DNA of 64,000 nucleotides from Clostridia bacterium. GTDB lineage: Bacteria; Bacillota; Clostridia; Oscillospirales; CAG-272. The notes below the pieces were generated by a model. The model did no database searches, was not told the DNA's origin, and saw nothing but the letters and a program-made list of their open reading frames with translations. The stretch spans positions 74,035 through 138,034 of the forward strand of contig JAFVQU010000011.1 in assembly GCA_017504625.1 (NCBI GenBank), written 5' to 3'. Positions within the stretch are counted from its first letter, which is position 1. Each line of letters starts with the position of its first letter. A program made the position numbers and the translations under genes. Positions 34,801 through 43,256 of the stretch are shown here, one piece after another.

Positions 34801-35011
34801 CACGTTTGAGGACGTTGTTGACAACGGCTTCTTCGCAACCACCCCCTTCTTCATGCCCTTCATTGAAGAGCCCAAGAAGCTTCGTCGTGCAAAGGCGCTC
34901 TACTTCAACGGTCTTATCGATCGTTACCTTGGTCTTGATGCTGAGGCAGACAAGAATATGGCAGAGAGCTTCAGCCTTAACAACGACAACCTCTTTGCAA
35001 AGATAATGTAA
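31814..35011 (+). CDS. DUF5107 domain protein with tetratricopeptide repeats
   Basis: 1065 aa from ATG 31814, preceded by AAAGGAAG; an upstream GTG at 31796 is less likely. Residues about 1-350 form the DUF5107 domain (ENDYVRIEVLPEIGGRVYSALDKTTGYDFFYKQHV), a galactose-mutarotase-like beta-sandwich fold. From about residue 490 on there are many TPR-like helices (ARFDEAKKYAERAIAEL, FKKAYDFYYKAAYA, QYEKAAALFEACPDS). No signal peptide is seen, so it acts in the cytoplasm, probably on an imported glycoside. Codon use is strongly biased, implying high expression. Confidence 0.88.
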   Translation: MNQLKATVTVEKLILPTYLEPAAEELPMFAENRVHQRSSGDPYPNKIVSAVDRVNRVDKEYTIVVLENDYVRIEVLPEIGGRVYSALDKTTGYDFFYKQHVIKPALIGVLGSWVSGGVEFNWPFHHRASGYMPCDYAVEEYPDGSVACHLSEHDPIDRMKGMVSIVLKPDAKYFETRMRLYNRTDTRHSFLWWENAAVPVDENYQIFFPQDVTYVNFHYLKSRITFPVAANGVFNGIPMQEARDISWHKNTKEATSYFATASDYDFFGGYDHAKKCGVVHIGDHHISPGKKMFTWAYNQLSKSWENALTDTDGQYAELMAGSYSDNQPNFSWLAPYETKEFSQYWYPISEIGVPTFANLDCALRIDHEAGKLLVQPCSVYENAQVKVYDNNNVYLCETVTLTPDKCVSFELANLPEYVSVVVVAANGKTVAKYTEQKFDEHNMPEPITDMPVAENMNSAQDLYIAGVHVDQYRDPAVKPDAYWRRALQRDRRHIPSLIAMASYELSNARFDEAKKYAERAIAELTTYNTRTESGEAYYVYAQILEACGEFKKAYDFYYKAAYAADAIAKAMTRIALLDIRLCDYVEAERHANWALDYGRNNSLATAALIIALKEQGRADEADKIAKAQLAEDTLDHLTRYISGCEDFYGVLWSDPAETCLDLASDLDIMGRYEDALALLEGLCSACPDSRIKMVYYALAHFAQKCGKDNAKYLAEAVNAPVGKAYPSRLFEMQILEAQDSADAKLMLGCILYHKRQYEKAAALFEACPDSYIAKRNLAVAYYSHLGRHEEAKALMLSLVAERPNDGELLYETVVLLNKMGCPASEKIDLILANNGKREDIRVELAKAYNQNGQYDEAINTLMENDFVPCEGGEHAIADQYMYAYLCKGINEMKAGNFEAALELLIFGQVLPQSLGAGIWNHCKYIPMRYRAALCLEALGRQAEAEEIYRYIATTEIEYFSNMHLPELPYYQALSYDRLGESFKARSLITKYRRAWSTFEDVVDNGFFATTPFFMPFIEEPKKLRRAKALYFNGLIDRYLGLDAEADKNMAESFSLNNDNLFAKIM

Positions 35012-35103
35012 TCGGGCAAGTCCCATTTTACCGATAATATTTATGTCTACGCGGGAGCTTCAGTTTTCTGGAGCTTCCGCACAGCGACAGAATGGAGATC
35101 ATT

Positions 35104-36507
35104 ATGGAAAGATTAAAGAGAATAGGAAAGCTTGAGCCTCGTCATTCGCTTGACGTAAAGGAGTCCCCTATGGGACTTGGCATGGAAAAGCTTGACCGCG
35201 ATGCTTTCGATCCCGAAAAGGTATATGATAAGGTAGCCGCACTTGGCGTAAAGTGGATAAGAATCCAGTCGGGTTGGCAAAAGACTGAGAGGGAAGAGGG
35301 AGTTTACGATTTTGCTTGGCTTGACAGTCAGGTAGATAATCTTATCTCTCGAGGACTTACTCCTTGGCTTTGCCTTTGCTACGGAAACACTCTTTACGAT
35401 GACGTTGCAAAGCAGTATTTCGGCTCGGTCGGTTGTCCCCCTATAAGAGATGAGCGCGCGTACAATGCGTGGCTTAAATACGTTGGCGAAACAGTAAAGC
35501 ATTTCGCCGGCAGAATTCAGTATTACGAGGTTTGGAACGAGCCTGAGGGAACCTGGACCTGGCGTCCCGGTCCAAACGCCAACGAATATGCGGAGTTTTG
35601 CATAAAGACCGGAAAGGTCATCAAGGAAAGCGATGCAAACGCAAAGGTGATGGTCGGCTCGCACTATCAGGACTCGCTTGTGGTATTCAACAATGAGTTT
35701 GCGGCAGGCATGCTTGAGTATGCAGATGCCGTGACCTATCACACCTATCATTATGACGAAACTATGTCTATGCAGAGAGCGTTGGCGCTCAAGGCACTAA
35801 CAAAGCACTATGGCAAGGACATCGAGGTAGTTCAGGGTGAGATGGGCTCGCAGTCCAAGAGCGGCGGAAACGGTGCTCTTAATTGGATCAGAACAAATCA
35901 GGATATGCAGACGAAGTATCTTCTTCGCCACGTCGTGGCAGAGGTAATGTCGGGTGTCAAGTTCACCTCGTATTTCTCCTGCGTTGATATGGCAGAGAAT
36001 CTTGATGCAAAGGCGGGCGGCCCTATTACCACTTGCGGATATTTCGGCCTGCTCGGCGCGGAATTTGACCGTAATACAGGCACGCTTGTAGGCGACTATT
36101 ACGAGAAGCCCTCGTATTACGCATTCCAGAATCTTTGCAAGCTCTTTGACGAAAAGATAACTCCCGAATATATTCCTGTTATTTTCTCTCCTCGTGGCTC
36201 ACTCCGAATCAACGGTGCGGACTGTGCTACCAGAGATATTATCTGGGGCGGACTTTCCAAGGCGAACGGCGGCAAGGCGTTTGCATACTGGAATTCTACA
36301 AACATGATCACCTGTCAGGGCTTTGACGGCACCGTAACCTTTGAGATTTCGGGCGTTTCGGGTCCTGTAAGACTGATAGATCCTATGGACGGCTCGATCT
36401 ATGAGCTTGGTCACGACATTATGAAGGATGCAGGAAACGGACTTTATCTGTTCGAAAATATTCCTTGTAAGGATTATCCTCTTATCCTTACCTTTGGAGA
36501 ATTCTGA
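35104..36507 (+). CDS. clan GH-A glycoside hydrolase (GH39/GH5-like)
   Basis: 467 aa from ATG 35104, with GGAG upstream. A TIM-barrel glycosidase: GVKWIRIQSGWQKTEREEGVYDFAWLD, then RIQYYEVWNEPEGTW with the acid/base Glu in WNEPE (about residue 150), and IEVVQGEMGSQS with the probable nucleophile Glu (about residue 245). A small beta domain follows at the C-terminus. There is no signal peptide, so the substrate is an imported oligosaccharide. The exact sugar is unknown. It lies in the operon after the DUF5107 gene. Confidence 0.82.
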   Translation: MERLKRIGKLEPRHSLDVKESPMGLGMEKLDRDAFDPEKVYDKVAALGVKWIRIQSGWQKTEREEGVYDFAWLDSQVDNLISRGLTPWLCLCYGNTLYDDVAKQYFGSVGCPPIRDERAYNAWLKYVGETVKHFAGRIQYYEVWNEPEGTWTWRPGPNANEYAEFCIKTGKVIKESDANAKVMVGSHYQDSLVVFNNEFAAGMLEYADAVTYHTYHYDETMSMQRALALKALTKHYGKDIEVVQGEMGSQSKSGGNGALNWIRTNQDMQTKYLLRHVVAEVMSGVKFTSYFSCVDMAENLDAKAGGPITTCGYFGLLGAEFDRNTGTLVGDYYEKPSYYAFQNLCKLFDEKITPEYIPVIFSPRGSLRINGADCATRDIIWGGLSKANGGKAFAYWNSTNMITCQGFDGTVTFEISGVSGPVRLIDPMDGSIYELGHDIMKDAGNGLYLFENIPCKDYPLILTFGEF

Positions 36508-36530
36508 TCTTTTTGTAAAGGAGAATTCGC

Positions 36531-37901
36531 ATGAAAATAAATTACGGCATTAAATGTGGCGCAGTTCTTCAAAGAAATGAAAACAATCTTTGTAAGTGTA
36601 TCTTTGGAGCGGACACTGTTGGTGAGATCAAGTCTTCACTTGGTAACATAGTGAAAACTGATGATGGGGCTTATCTTCTTACGGATATTCCTACGGGTGG
36701 TCCTTATGATGTAACCCTGTCTGATAATGAGGGGAGTGTAACGCTTTCCAATATCTATGTCGGCGATCTCTGGCTTTTGGCAGGACAGTCGAATATGGAG
36801 GGCTCGGGCAAGTGGAGAGAAAAATATCAAAAATATGATGCTGATCCCTCGCCCACAGTTCGCGCATACTATATGAACGAGTCTTGGGGCGCGGCAAAGA
36901 GCCAGCTTCATCAGCTTTGGGAGTCGCATGATCCTCAAATTTCGGTAAGCTTCAGAAATGATCGCAAAAACTCGCGCTGGGGGGCAGAATACCCCGAGAT
37001 TCAGAACAACGGCGTAGGTCCCGGACTCTTTTTTGCTCTTGAAATGCAAAAGAGAATGGGCGGTGTGCCGCAGGGCGTTATTCCTTGCGGAGTTGGCGGC
37101 TCGGGTCTTTGGCAGTGGAATCCCGAGGGAGAAAATAACCTTTATAGCGCGGCAGTGCGCCGCTTCCGCGAATGCGGAGGAAATGTAAGGGGAATCTTCT
37201 GGCATCAGGGCGAGGCACAGGCTATGGGATGCGCATTCCCGACCTTTATCTTTGAGATGGAGCGTCTTATCTCGGGCATGCGCCGAGATTTTGGCGCAAA
37301 TATCCCGATAGTGCAGGTACAGCTTAATAAGTACGTTGCCGCAAGTCCCGCGACCGATCAGTCGTGGAATATAATTCGCGAAATGCAGAGAACGCTTGGC
37401 GAGAGAATAGAAAACCTTGCAACCGTTTACTCTCTTGACCTTGATATAGACGACCTTGTGCATCTTGCAAGCGAGGGACACGAAATACTCGGCGCACGCG
37501 CGGCAGAGGCTATGTGTGTTCTTATAGGTGAAGGTGGAGAGCCCTCACCCGAGTTCGATTCCTTTGAGGTAATACAGGACGACTACGTGCCTTTCTTTGC
37601 TAACGTTCGTGTTAACTTTAAGAATATCGTTGGCGAATTGTGTGCCGAGGGAGTTCCGTCGGGATTCTACATTCTTGACGGCGAAAGTGGCTCGCCGCTC
37701 CGCGCTATTTCAAGAACCTGTCTTGAGGGCAATTCGGTGCGCGTTAAGGTCGAGTTTGACATAGACAAGCTTGGAGAATATTACGTCGGATATGGCTACG
37801 GCAACAACTTCTATTGCAATATCACGGATAGCGCAAAGAGAAGCATACCCGGATTCGGCCCGCTTAAAATAAACGACTATCTGAAAAAGGAGAGTAACTG
37901 A
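36531..37901 (+). CDS. sialate O-acetylesterase-like (SASA family) esterase
   Basis: 456 aa. LWLLAGQSNMEGSGKW contains the GQSNMEG block with the catalytic Ser. GVIPCGVGGSGLWQWNPEG and GIFWHQGEAQAMG are the next family blocks. DLVHLASEGHEILGARAAEAM has the C-terminal Asp/His. The C-terminal part is a beta-sandwich. Such enzymes remove acetyl esters from sugars, including plant glycans. No signal peptide is evident, so it would act on imported material. Its stop overlaps the next start (TGATG). Confidence 0.88.
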   Translation: MKINYGIKCGAVLQRNENNLCKCIFGADTVGEIKSSLGNIVKTDDGAYLLTDIPTGGPYDVTLSDNEGSVTLSNIYVGDLWLLAGQSNMEGSGKWREKYQKYDADPSPTVRAYYMNESWGAAKSQLHQLWESHDPQISVSFRNDRKNSRWGAEYPEIQNNGVGPGLFFALEMQKRMGGVPQGVIPCGVGGSGLWQWNPEGENNLYSAAVRRFRECGGNVRGIFWHQGEAQAMGCAFPTFIFEMERLISGMRRDFGANIPIVQVQLNKYVAASPATDQSWNIIREMQRTLGERIENLATVYSLDLDIDDLVHLASEGHEILGARAAEAMCVLIGEGGEPSPEFDSFEVIQDDYVPFFANVRVNFKNIVGELCAEGVPSGFYILDGESGSPLRAISRTCLEGNSVRVKVEFDIDKLGEYYVGYGYGNNFYCNITDSAKRSIPGFGPLKINDYLKKESN

Positions 37902-39526
37902 TGGAAAAGATTTATCAAAAGGGAATAAAGCTTGAGAGTAACACCTATTACAAGGCAGACGCTCCTCGCTACGATATTTACCCCGAGAATTGCGTTTACA
38001 CCAACGATAATATGTACTTCTCGTACACCAAGGCAGAGGTAAAGGATATGCCCGTGGCATTCTTCCTTAAGGATCTTGAGAACGTTACTCTTGATTTCTG
38101 CGGTGCAACTATCGTTTTGCACGGCAAGATCACCCCTTATATAATTGACAATTGCAAGAACATCAAGCTTAAGAACTTCAAACTTGACTACGACCGTCCC
38201 TTCTACACGCAGGCACACGTGCTTGAGTGTGACTCAAGGCACATGAAGGTTCGCATCGACGACGGTTTCAGATACAGAGTTGAGAACGGATATCTTTACG
38301 CGGTAAGCGATACGTGGGAGAAGAACCTTAACTTCAATGACTGCCTGCTCTGGCTCTTTGACAGAACGGGTGAAAAGGAATATCCTATTATCCTTAGCCT
38401 TTTCGGCCCCGAAATATTCCCTTGGGAAAATCCCCCTATGCCTATCGGTCAGATCCTCGTTGAAGAGGACGGCGATTGCCTTATCTTCAAGGGCAACTTC
38501 CCTGAGAGCTGGGACGTAAACAACGGCAACAACAGTCTTGTATTTACCCATGAGGCACGCGATAAGTGCTCTGTAATTGCGGTTAATTCCGAGGATATTT
38601 ACTTCGAGGATTTCATTCTTATTCACGGCGCGGCATACGCGATCATGGGTATGAACTGCAAGTATATGTACTTTGATAATTTCAGTATGTATATGAATTA
38701 CGAGGGCAACGGCAGACTTGTTACAAACAACGCCGATGGCATTCACTTCTTCAACTGTAAGGGTGAATTCGTATTCAAGAATTCCTATATGGAGGGTCTT
38801 CTCGACGATACCGTTAATATTCATAATAACTATCTCAATATTGCAGATGTTGACGGTGACAAGCTTACCTGCCGTTTCGTAGGCAAGGCAGTGCAGATCG
38901 AGTGTCCTGTATTTGCGGAGGGCGACAAGATCGCTATCTACCGTGGCAGAACGCAGGAGAAGAAGGGCGAGTACACCATTAAGAACGTGCATCTTGACTT
39001 TGAAAACGACCAGTTTGTGTTTACACTCGACCGCGAGATAGATGGCGGAATAGTTGCAAACGACGTTATCGAAAATCTCTCGGGTCATCCCAATATCTTA
39101 ATTGAGAATTGCGAGTTCGGTCGCTTCCGCGGAACTATGCGTTTGCAGAGCCGCGATAAGACTATCGTGAGAAACTGTAAATTTAACAATAAGAGCGAGT
39201 CTATCATCTTTACCGGTGACACTACCTATTGGTATGAGTCCGGCCCTGTAAACGACTTCCTTATTGAAAACTGCAGCTTCCCCTACACACATTGTGGCGC
39301 AAGAATCAGATTCTTTGGTGAGGTTGAGTATACCGAGGCAGAGAAGTACTACCACAGAAACGTAACTGTTAGAAATTGCTATTTCGACCAGGGCTGGGTA
39401 GCTACTCTTAACCACGTTGATAATTTCGTGTTTGAAAACAATATCTCAAACGGCAAAATGATGATCAGCGCAAATGCCTGCGGTGAGCTTAAGATCGACA
39501 AGGACGTTCATCTTCACAGATCGTGA
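37901..39526 (+). CDS. right-handed beta-helix protein, GH110-like
   Basis: 541 aa. The N-terminus has VTLDFCGATIVLHGKITPYIIDNCKNIKLKNF, a start typical of parallel beta-helix enzymes. The centre has MEGLLDDTVNIHNNYL, which resembles the DD(A)xNxH motif of GH110 alpha-1,3-galactosidases. The C-terminal part has repeated short strands (ILIENCEFGRFRGTM; FLIENCSFPYTHCGAR). It is probably a galactosidase or related lyase for the same substrate as its neighbours. The GH110 link rests on one motif and is tentative. Confidence 0.75.
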   Translation: MEKIYQKGIKLESNTYYKADAPRYDIYPENCVYTNDNMYFSYTKAEVKDMPVAFFLKDLENVTLDFCGATIVLHGKITPYIIDNCKNIKLKNFKLDYDRPFYTQAHVLECDSRHMKVRIDDGFRYRVENGYLYAVSDTWEKNLNFNDCLLWLFDRTGEKEYPIILSLFGPEIFPWENPPMPIGQILVEEDGDCLIFKGNFPESWDVNNGNNSLVFTHEARDKCSVIAVNSEDIYFEDFILIHGAAYAIMGMNCKYMYFDNFSMYMNYEGNGRLVTNNADGIHFFNCKGEFVFKNSYMEGLLDDTVNIHNNYLNIADVDGDKLTCRFVGKAVQIECPVFAEGDKIAIYRGRTQEKKGEYTIKNVHLDFENDQFVFTLDREIDGGIVANDVIENLSGHPNILIENCEFGRFRGTMRLQSRDKTIVRNCKFNNKSESIIFTGDTTYWYESGPVNDFLIENCSFPYTHCGARIRFFGEVEYTEAEKYYHRNVTVRNCYFDQGWVATLNHVDNFVFENNISNGKMMISANACGELKIDKDVHLHRS

Positions 39527-39556
39527 TCTACCAATAATTTATAAACTCAAAACAAG

Positions 39557-39584
39557 AAAAGGTCAGGAATTTCCTGACCTTTTT
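39557..39584. terminator. bidirectional terminator hairpin, copy 3
   Basis: AAAAGGTCAGGAA/TTCCTGACCTTTT between converging genes (37901 + and 39656 -). The bases after it (CGTTTTAAATAGTTTA) match those after copy 4 with two changes. Confidence 0.9.
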
Positions 39585-39655
39585 CGTTTTAAATAGTTTA
39601 AGATAAGTGGCTTTGAATAGTGAATTTTAGAAGCGCATAATCGTTATTCTTTATC

Positions 39656-40444
39656 TTACTCCTTACTTGAATTTGTTAAATAAGCTTTTTGCAGATCACT
39701 TGGAGTTTGATTGCTTAGAGCTTTAAAAATTCTATTGAAGTTCCTGATGCTTCCGAAACCGCACTCGCTTGCAATTGAAGACATTGAGTTTGAGGTGTCT
39801 TTTAACAGCCTGCACGCGTATTCAAACCGGAAGAGGTTTATTATTTTTTTGAAGTTCATATTAAAGCACTTGTTAAACAACGTTGAAAAATAGTGATATT
39901 CATAATTCAAGCTTTTTGCTACCATCGTCATAGTTATTTCGGTGTTGATATGGTCGGAAATGTAGTTTATAACTTCCTTTATAAATTTGACGTCTTGGTC
40001 GGCGTGTATTACGGTTGCGTTGCTTAAAAGCTCTGAACAGACGATGTTCAATCCGGCAATTCTTAAATATCTATCAATTGGCTTTTCGTGAAAAAGCAAT
40101 GTCCTTAATATTTCTTCCGATTGAACAGAGCAGGTAAACTTTGAAAACTGTTCGTTCTTATGTTCATTTGCAAAGGTTGGTATAAAATCCTCGCTGAAAA
40201 CACCGACCCATATTTTAGAGTGGCTGTCAACCACAAAGGAGTGCGGGCAATACGGAGGGATTAATATCATTTCTGATTGAGCAAGTGTCACGGTTTGAGT
40301 GTTAACCTTAACGTCTATTGCCCCTGACATCGTATAAATTAACTCATAATTGGCATGAAAGTGCAGTGAATATTTTGTATCGCAATAAATAAAGGCATTG
40401 TTGTTGTAATTCCCGAGGGAATTACTTGGCTGATGATATAACAT
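39656..40444 (-). CDS. AraC-family transcriptional regulator
   Basis: 262 aa. The N-terminal cupin (YSLHFHANYELIYTMSGAIDVKVNTQ) has His and Glu residues of the sugar pocket. The C-terminal two-HTH domain is TMVAKSLNYEYHYFSTLFNKCFNMNFKKIINLFRFEYACRLL and SSIASECGFGSIRNFNRIFKALSNQTPSDL. AGGAG lies 7 nt before the ATG on the minus strand. It is divergent from the glycyl-radical activase and probably controls the block 40529-46867. Confidence 0.93.
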   Translation of the reverse strand: MLYHQPSNSLGNYNNNAFIYCDTKYSLHFHANYELIYTMSGAIDVKVNTQTVTLAQSEMILIPPYCPHSFVVDSHSKIWVGVFSEDFIPTFANEHKNEQFSKFTCSVQSEEILRTLLFHEKPIDRYLRIAGLNIVCSELLSNATVIHADQDVKFIKEVINYISDHINTEITMTMVAKSLNYEYHYFSTLFNKCFNMNFKKIINLFRFEYACRLLKDTSNSMSSIASECGFGSIRNFNRIFKALSNQTPSDLQKAYLTNSSKE

Positions 40445-40476
40445 AAAATCTCCTAAAATCTTAACTTTTGTCTATA

Positions 40477-40505
40477 ATTATATAATATATTTCTTGAATT
40501 GTCAA
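40477..40505 (-). promoter_or_regulatory. consensus promoter of the AraC gene
   Basis: On the minus strand a perfect TTGACA (40500-40505), 17-nt spacer and perfect TATAAT (40477-40482). The start is near 40470. It overlaps the opposing promoter at 40494-40522. Confidence 0.85.
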
Positions 40506-40522
40506 TAGTGGTATGCTACAAT
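40494..40522 (+). promoter_or_regulatory. promoter of the glycyl-radical activase gene
   Basis: TTGAAT (40494-40499), 17-nt spacer, TACAAT (40517-40522). The expected start lies at about 40529, which is the A of the proposed ATG. The -35 regions of the two divergent promoters are side by side, so only one polymerase can bind at a time. Confidence 0.6.
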
Positions 40523-40528
40523 TTAGGT

Positions 40529-41269
40529 ATGGAAGGCATAGTTTTTTCAATTGAAGAATTTTCTGTTTATGACGGCCCCGGTATACGTTCCACAGTTTTT
40601 TTAAAGGGATGTCCAATGGCGTGCGAATGGTGCCATAATCCTGAGGGACAAAGCTTTGATGCGATGAATTTTGACGGCAGAACGATCGGCAAAAAGTATT
40701 CTGCAAGTGAGCTTTGTTCAAATTTGTTAAAGAACGCGGACGTATTTAGCTTTAGTGGCGGAGGCGTCACATTTTCGGGCGGAGAGCCCCTTGCTCAAAG
40801 TGATTTTTTGATCGAGTGCTTGCAAGCATTAAGCGGAAAGGTGAATAGGGCAGTTCAAACGTCAGGCTTTGCAAGTGAAAAGGTATTTTCGTCTGTTTTA
40901 AGGCATTGTGATTACGTGCTTTATGATCTGAAATTAATTGATGATGATTTGCATCAAAAACACGTCGGCGTATCGAACAAAACAATCTTAAAAAATTATA
41001 ACACGCTTGCAAATAGCGGAGTGGATTTTATAACGAGAGTACCGCTTATTCCGACTGTTACCGATACGGTGGAAAATCTGACCCGAATTGCTGAATTAAT
41101 GATTCAAAATAACGTAAGGAAGGTCGAGCTTTTGCCGTACAACAAAATGGCGGGGGGAAAATATAGGCTGGTGGGTAAAAACTATTCGCCGAGCTTTGAC
41201 GAGAATGTGGAGCCCAACCCCAGAATTGAGATATTTGAGAAGCATGGCATAGCCGTAAAAATTTTATAA
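40529..41269 (+). CDS. glycyl-radical enzyme activase (radical SAM, PflA-like)
   Basis: 246 aa from ATG 40529, chosen because family proteins begin just before GIVFSIEEFSVYDGPGIR; an in-frame TTG 30 nt upstream lies in the promoter. GCPMACEWCHNPEG is the radical-SAM CxxxCxxC cluster motif (CxxxCxxC near residues 28-36). SGGGVTFSGGEPLAQ binds S-adenosylmethionine. There is no extra ferredoxin-type Cys insert, so it resembles PFL activase more than the longer activases. It installs the glycyl radical in the enzyme encoded next. The ribosome site is weak. Confidence 0.9.
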   Translation: MEGIVFSIEEFSVYDGPGIRSTVFLKGCPMACEWCHNPEGQSFDAMNFDGRTIGKKYSASELCSNLLKNADVFSFSGGGVTFSGGEPLAQSDFLIECLQALSGKVNRAVQTSGFASEKVFSSVLRHCDYVLYDLKLIDDDLHQKHVGVSNKTILKNYNTLANSGVDFITRVPLIPTVTDTVENLTRIAELMIQNNVRKVELLPYNKMAGGKYRLVGKNYSPSFDENVEPNPRIEIFEKHGIAVKIL

Positions 41270-41280
41270 GGGGTGTTTAT

Positions 41281-43229
41281 ATGACTGACAAGGTAAAATT
41301 ATTATTAAATGACTTGAATTCCAGAAACTATCGAAGCGCAAGAACGCCATGCGACGTTATTCCCGAAACATTTGAGGAAAGGGTAATTAAAGATGTACCT
41401 TTGCTTTTCGAGAACGATGATTTTGGGTTTAATCGCGGTCTGAAGATCAAATTAAAAAGCGGCCCCGGTAACGTTAGCCCTGACTATTATTCGGTTTTGA
41501 ATAAAGGCTTTGATTTGATTATTAAAAACATCGAAACCGCTATTCAAAATGAAAATGATAACGAAAAAATCGAGTACGGCAAGGTAACTATCGACAAATT
41601 GTCCGTTTGCATACAAAAGTGTGATGAGTATCGCGAATATGCAAAAAGCAAAGGCAATAAAAAGCTTTATGAGGCTTTAAAGCGTATCCCGAGAAAACCT
41701 GCTGAAAATTTATATGAAGCGTTAGTTTTTATTAAGCTTTGCATATATTTTCTTCGTTGGCAAGGCTTTGACCATTTGGGTTTCGGTAGGTTTGATAAGG
41801 GACTTTATCCGTTTTATTTGAAAGAGAAGCAAAACGGTGTCAGCGACAAGCAGATATTGTCTTTGATAGAGGAGTTCTTTATTTCTATCAATCGCGATAC
41901 CGATTTGTACGCAGGTGTTCAAATGGGTGACAACGGTCAGTCAATGGTCTTGGGCGGAGTTGACGAAAACGGAAAAACCGATTACAACGAGCTTAGCAGT
42001 ATTTGCCTGGACGCTTCCTGTGAGCTTTCACTTATTGACCCTAAGATAAATCATAGAGTAAACAAGAACACTCCAATCGAGATTTATGAAAAAGCAACCC
42101 TTTTAACAAAGAGAGGCTTGGGATTCCCTCAGTATTGTAACGATGACGTTGTAATAAAGGGACTTGTTAACCTTGGCTACGATAAAAAGGATGCGGTGAA
42201 TTACAGCGTTGCGGCTTGCTGGGAATTCCTCATTCCGGGATTAAGCGCAGAAGCTCCTAACATAAGCACGTTCAGTTTCCCGCTGATCATAAACAACGCA
42301 GTTCATAAGTATTTGCTGACGGAGGATTCCTTTGACGGATTTATGCTCAAGGTCAAGAGATCAAATTCGAGTGCGAAAGAATAAGAAAAGAAAAAGAAGG
42401 ATTCAAAATAGCACCCAGCCACTTGCTTTCCGTATTTATTGACGCATGTGCTGAAAGACTGACGGATATGTGGTGCGGCGGTGCAAAGTATAAAAACTTT
42501 GGCTGTCACGGAGTGGGAATTGCAAACGCATCCGATGCGCTTGCCGCTATCAAGCAAAGAGTTTATGAGGAAAAATCCATTTCAAAGCAATGCTTGATCG
42601 ACGCCTTGAACGCTAACTTTGAAGGCTATGAAAACGAGCGAAATCTATTGCTTTCGTCGCCGAAGATGGGAAACAACGACGATTACGTCGATAGCTTGTC
42701 CGTGGAAATAATGGAAGCGTTCGCTGATAATATGAATAACAAGCCAACGACGTGGGGCGGTGTTTGGAGAGCGGGCACAGGCTCTGCGCACAATTACTAT
42801 CTTAGTGCAAAGCTATGTCCTGCAACCGCTGACGGAAGAAAGGCATACGATTATTTTCCGTCAAGCTTTTCTCCCGCGCTTGAAGTAAAAACGGCAGGTG
42901 TGTTGTCGGTAATAAAGTCTTTTACTAAACACGATTTATCAAATATAATAAACGGCGGACCTTTAACTATTGAGGTACACGATTCTACCTTGCGCAATGA
43001 AGAGGGAATTAAGAAAATGGCTATGCTGGTCAAATATTTTATAGATAACGGTGGCCATCAGCTTCAATTAAATTCTGTCAACAGAGAAACGCTGATCGAT
43101 GCTCAGATTCACCCTGAAGATCACCTGAATCTGATAGTCAGAGTTTGGGGCTGGAGTGGATATTTTGTTGAGCTCGACAGAGTTTATCAAGATCACGTTA
43201 TAAGAAGACTTGAATACGGCTCTTTATAA
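41281..43229 (+). pseudogene. glycyl-radical enzyme (pyruvate formate-lyase family) with a frameshift
   Basis: Frame 1 runs from ATG 41281 to a stop at 42384 and holds the N-terminal part. It includes AACWEFLIPG, with the catalytic Cys (about residue 313) and Glu in a CxE motif. The remainder continues in the next frame, open from 42336 to 43229. It ends in LIVRVWGWSGYF, the glycyl-radical loop (RVxG). Adding one base near 42357 would join both halves into about 649 aa (KEIKFECERIRKEKEG...). No slippery heptamer is seen, so I favour a mutation or a read error. Without repair the enzyme is inactive. Confidence 0.82.
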
Positions 43230-43256
43230 AAAATATCAATTAAAGAGGACGAAAAA

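Noticed and set aside
32714-35026. 770-codon open frame on the minus strand, opposite the DUF5107/TPR gene
   Set aside because: It is a shadow of the strong codon bias of the plus-strand gene; the translation is Cys/Val/Leu-rich with no domain, and no ribosome site supports it.
42336-42384. Programmed ribosomal frameshift in the glycyl-radical gene
   Set aside because: No in-frame slippery heptamer is present in the overlap, and a single missing base explains the shift.
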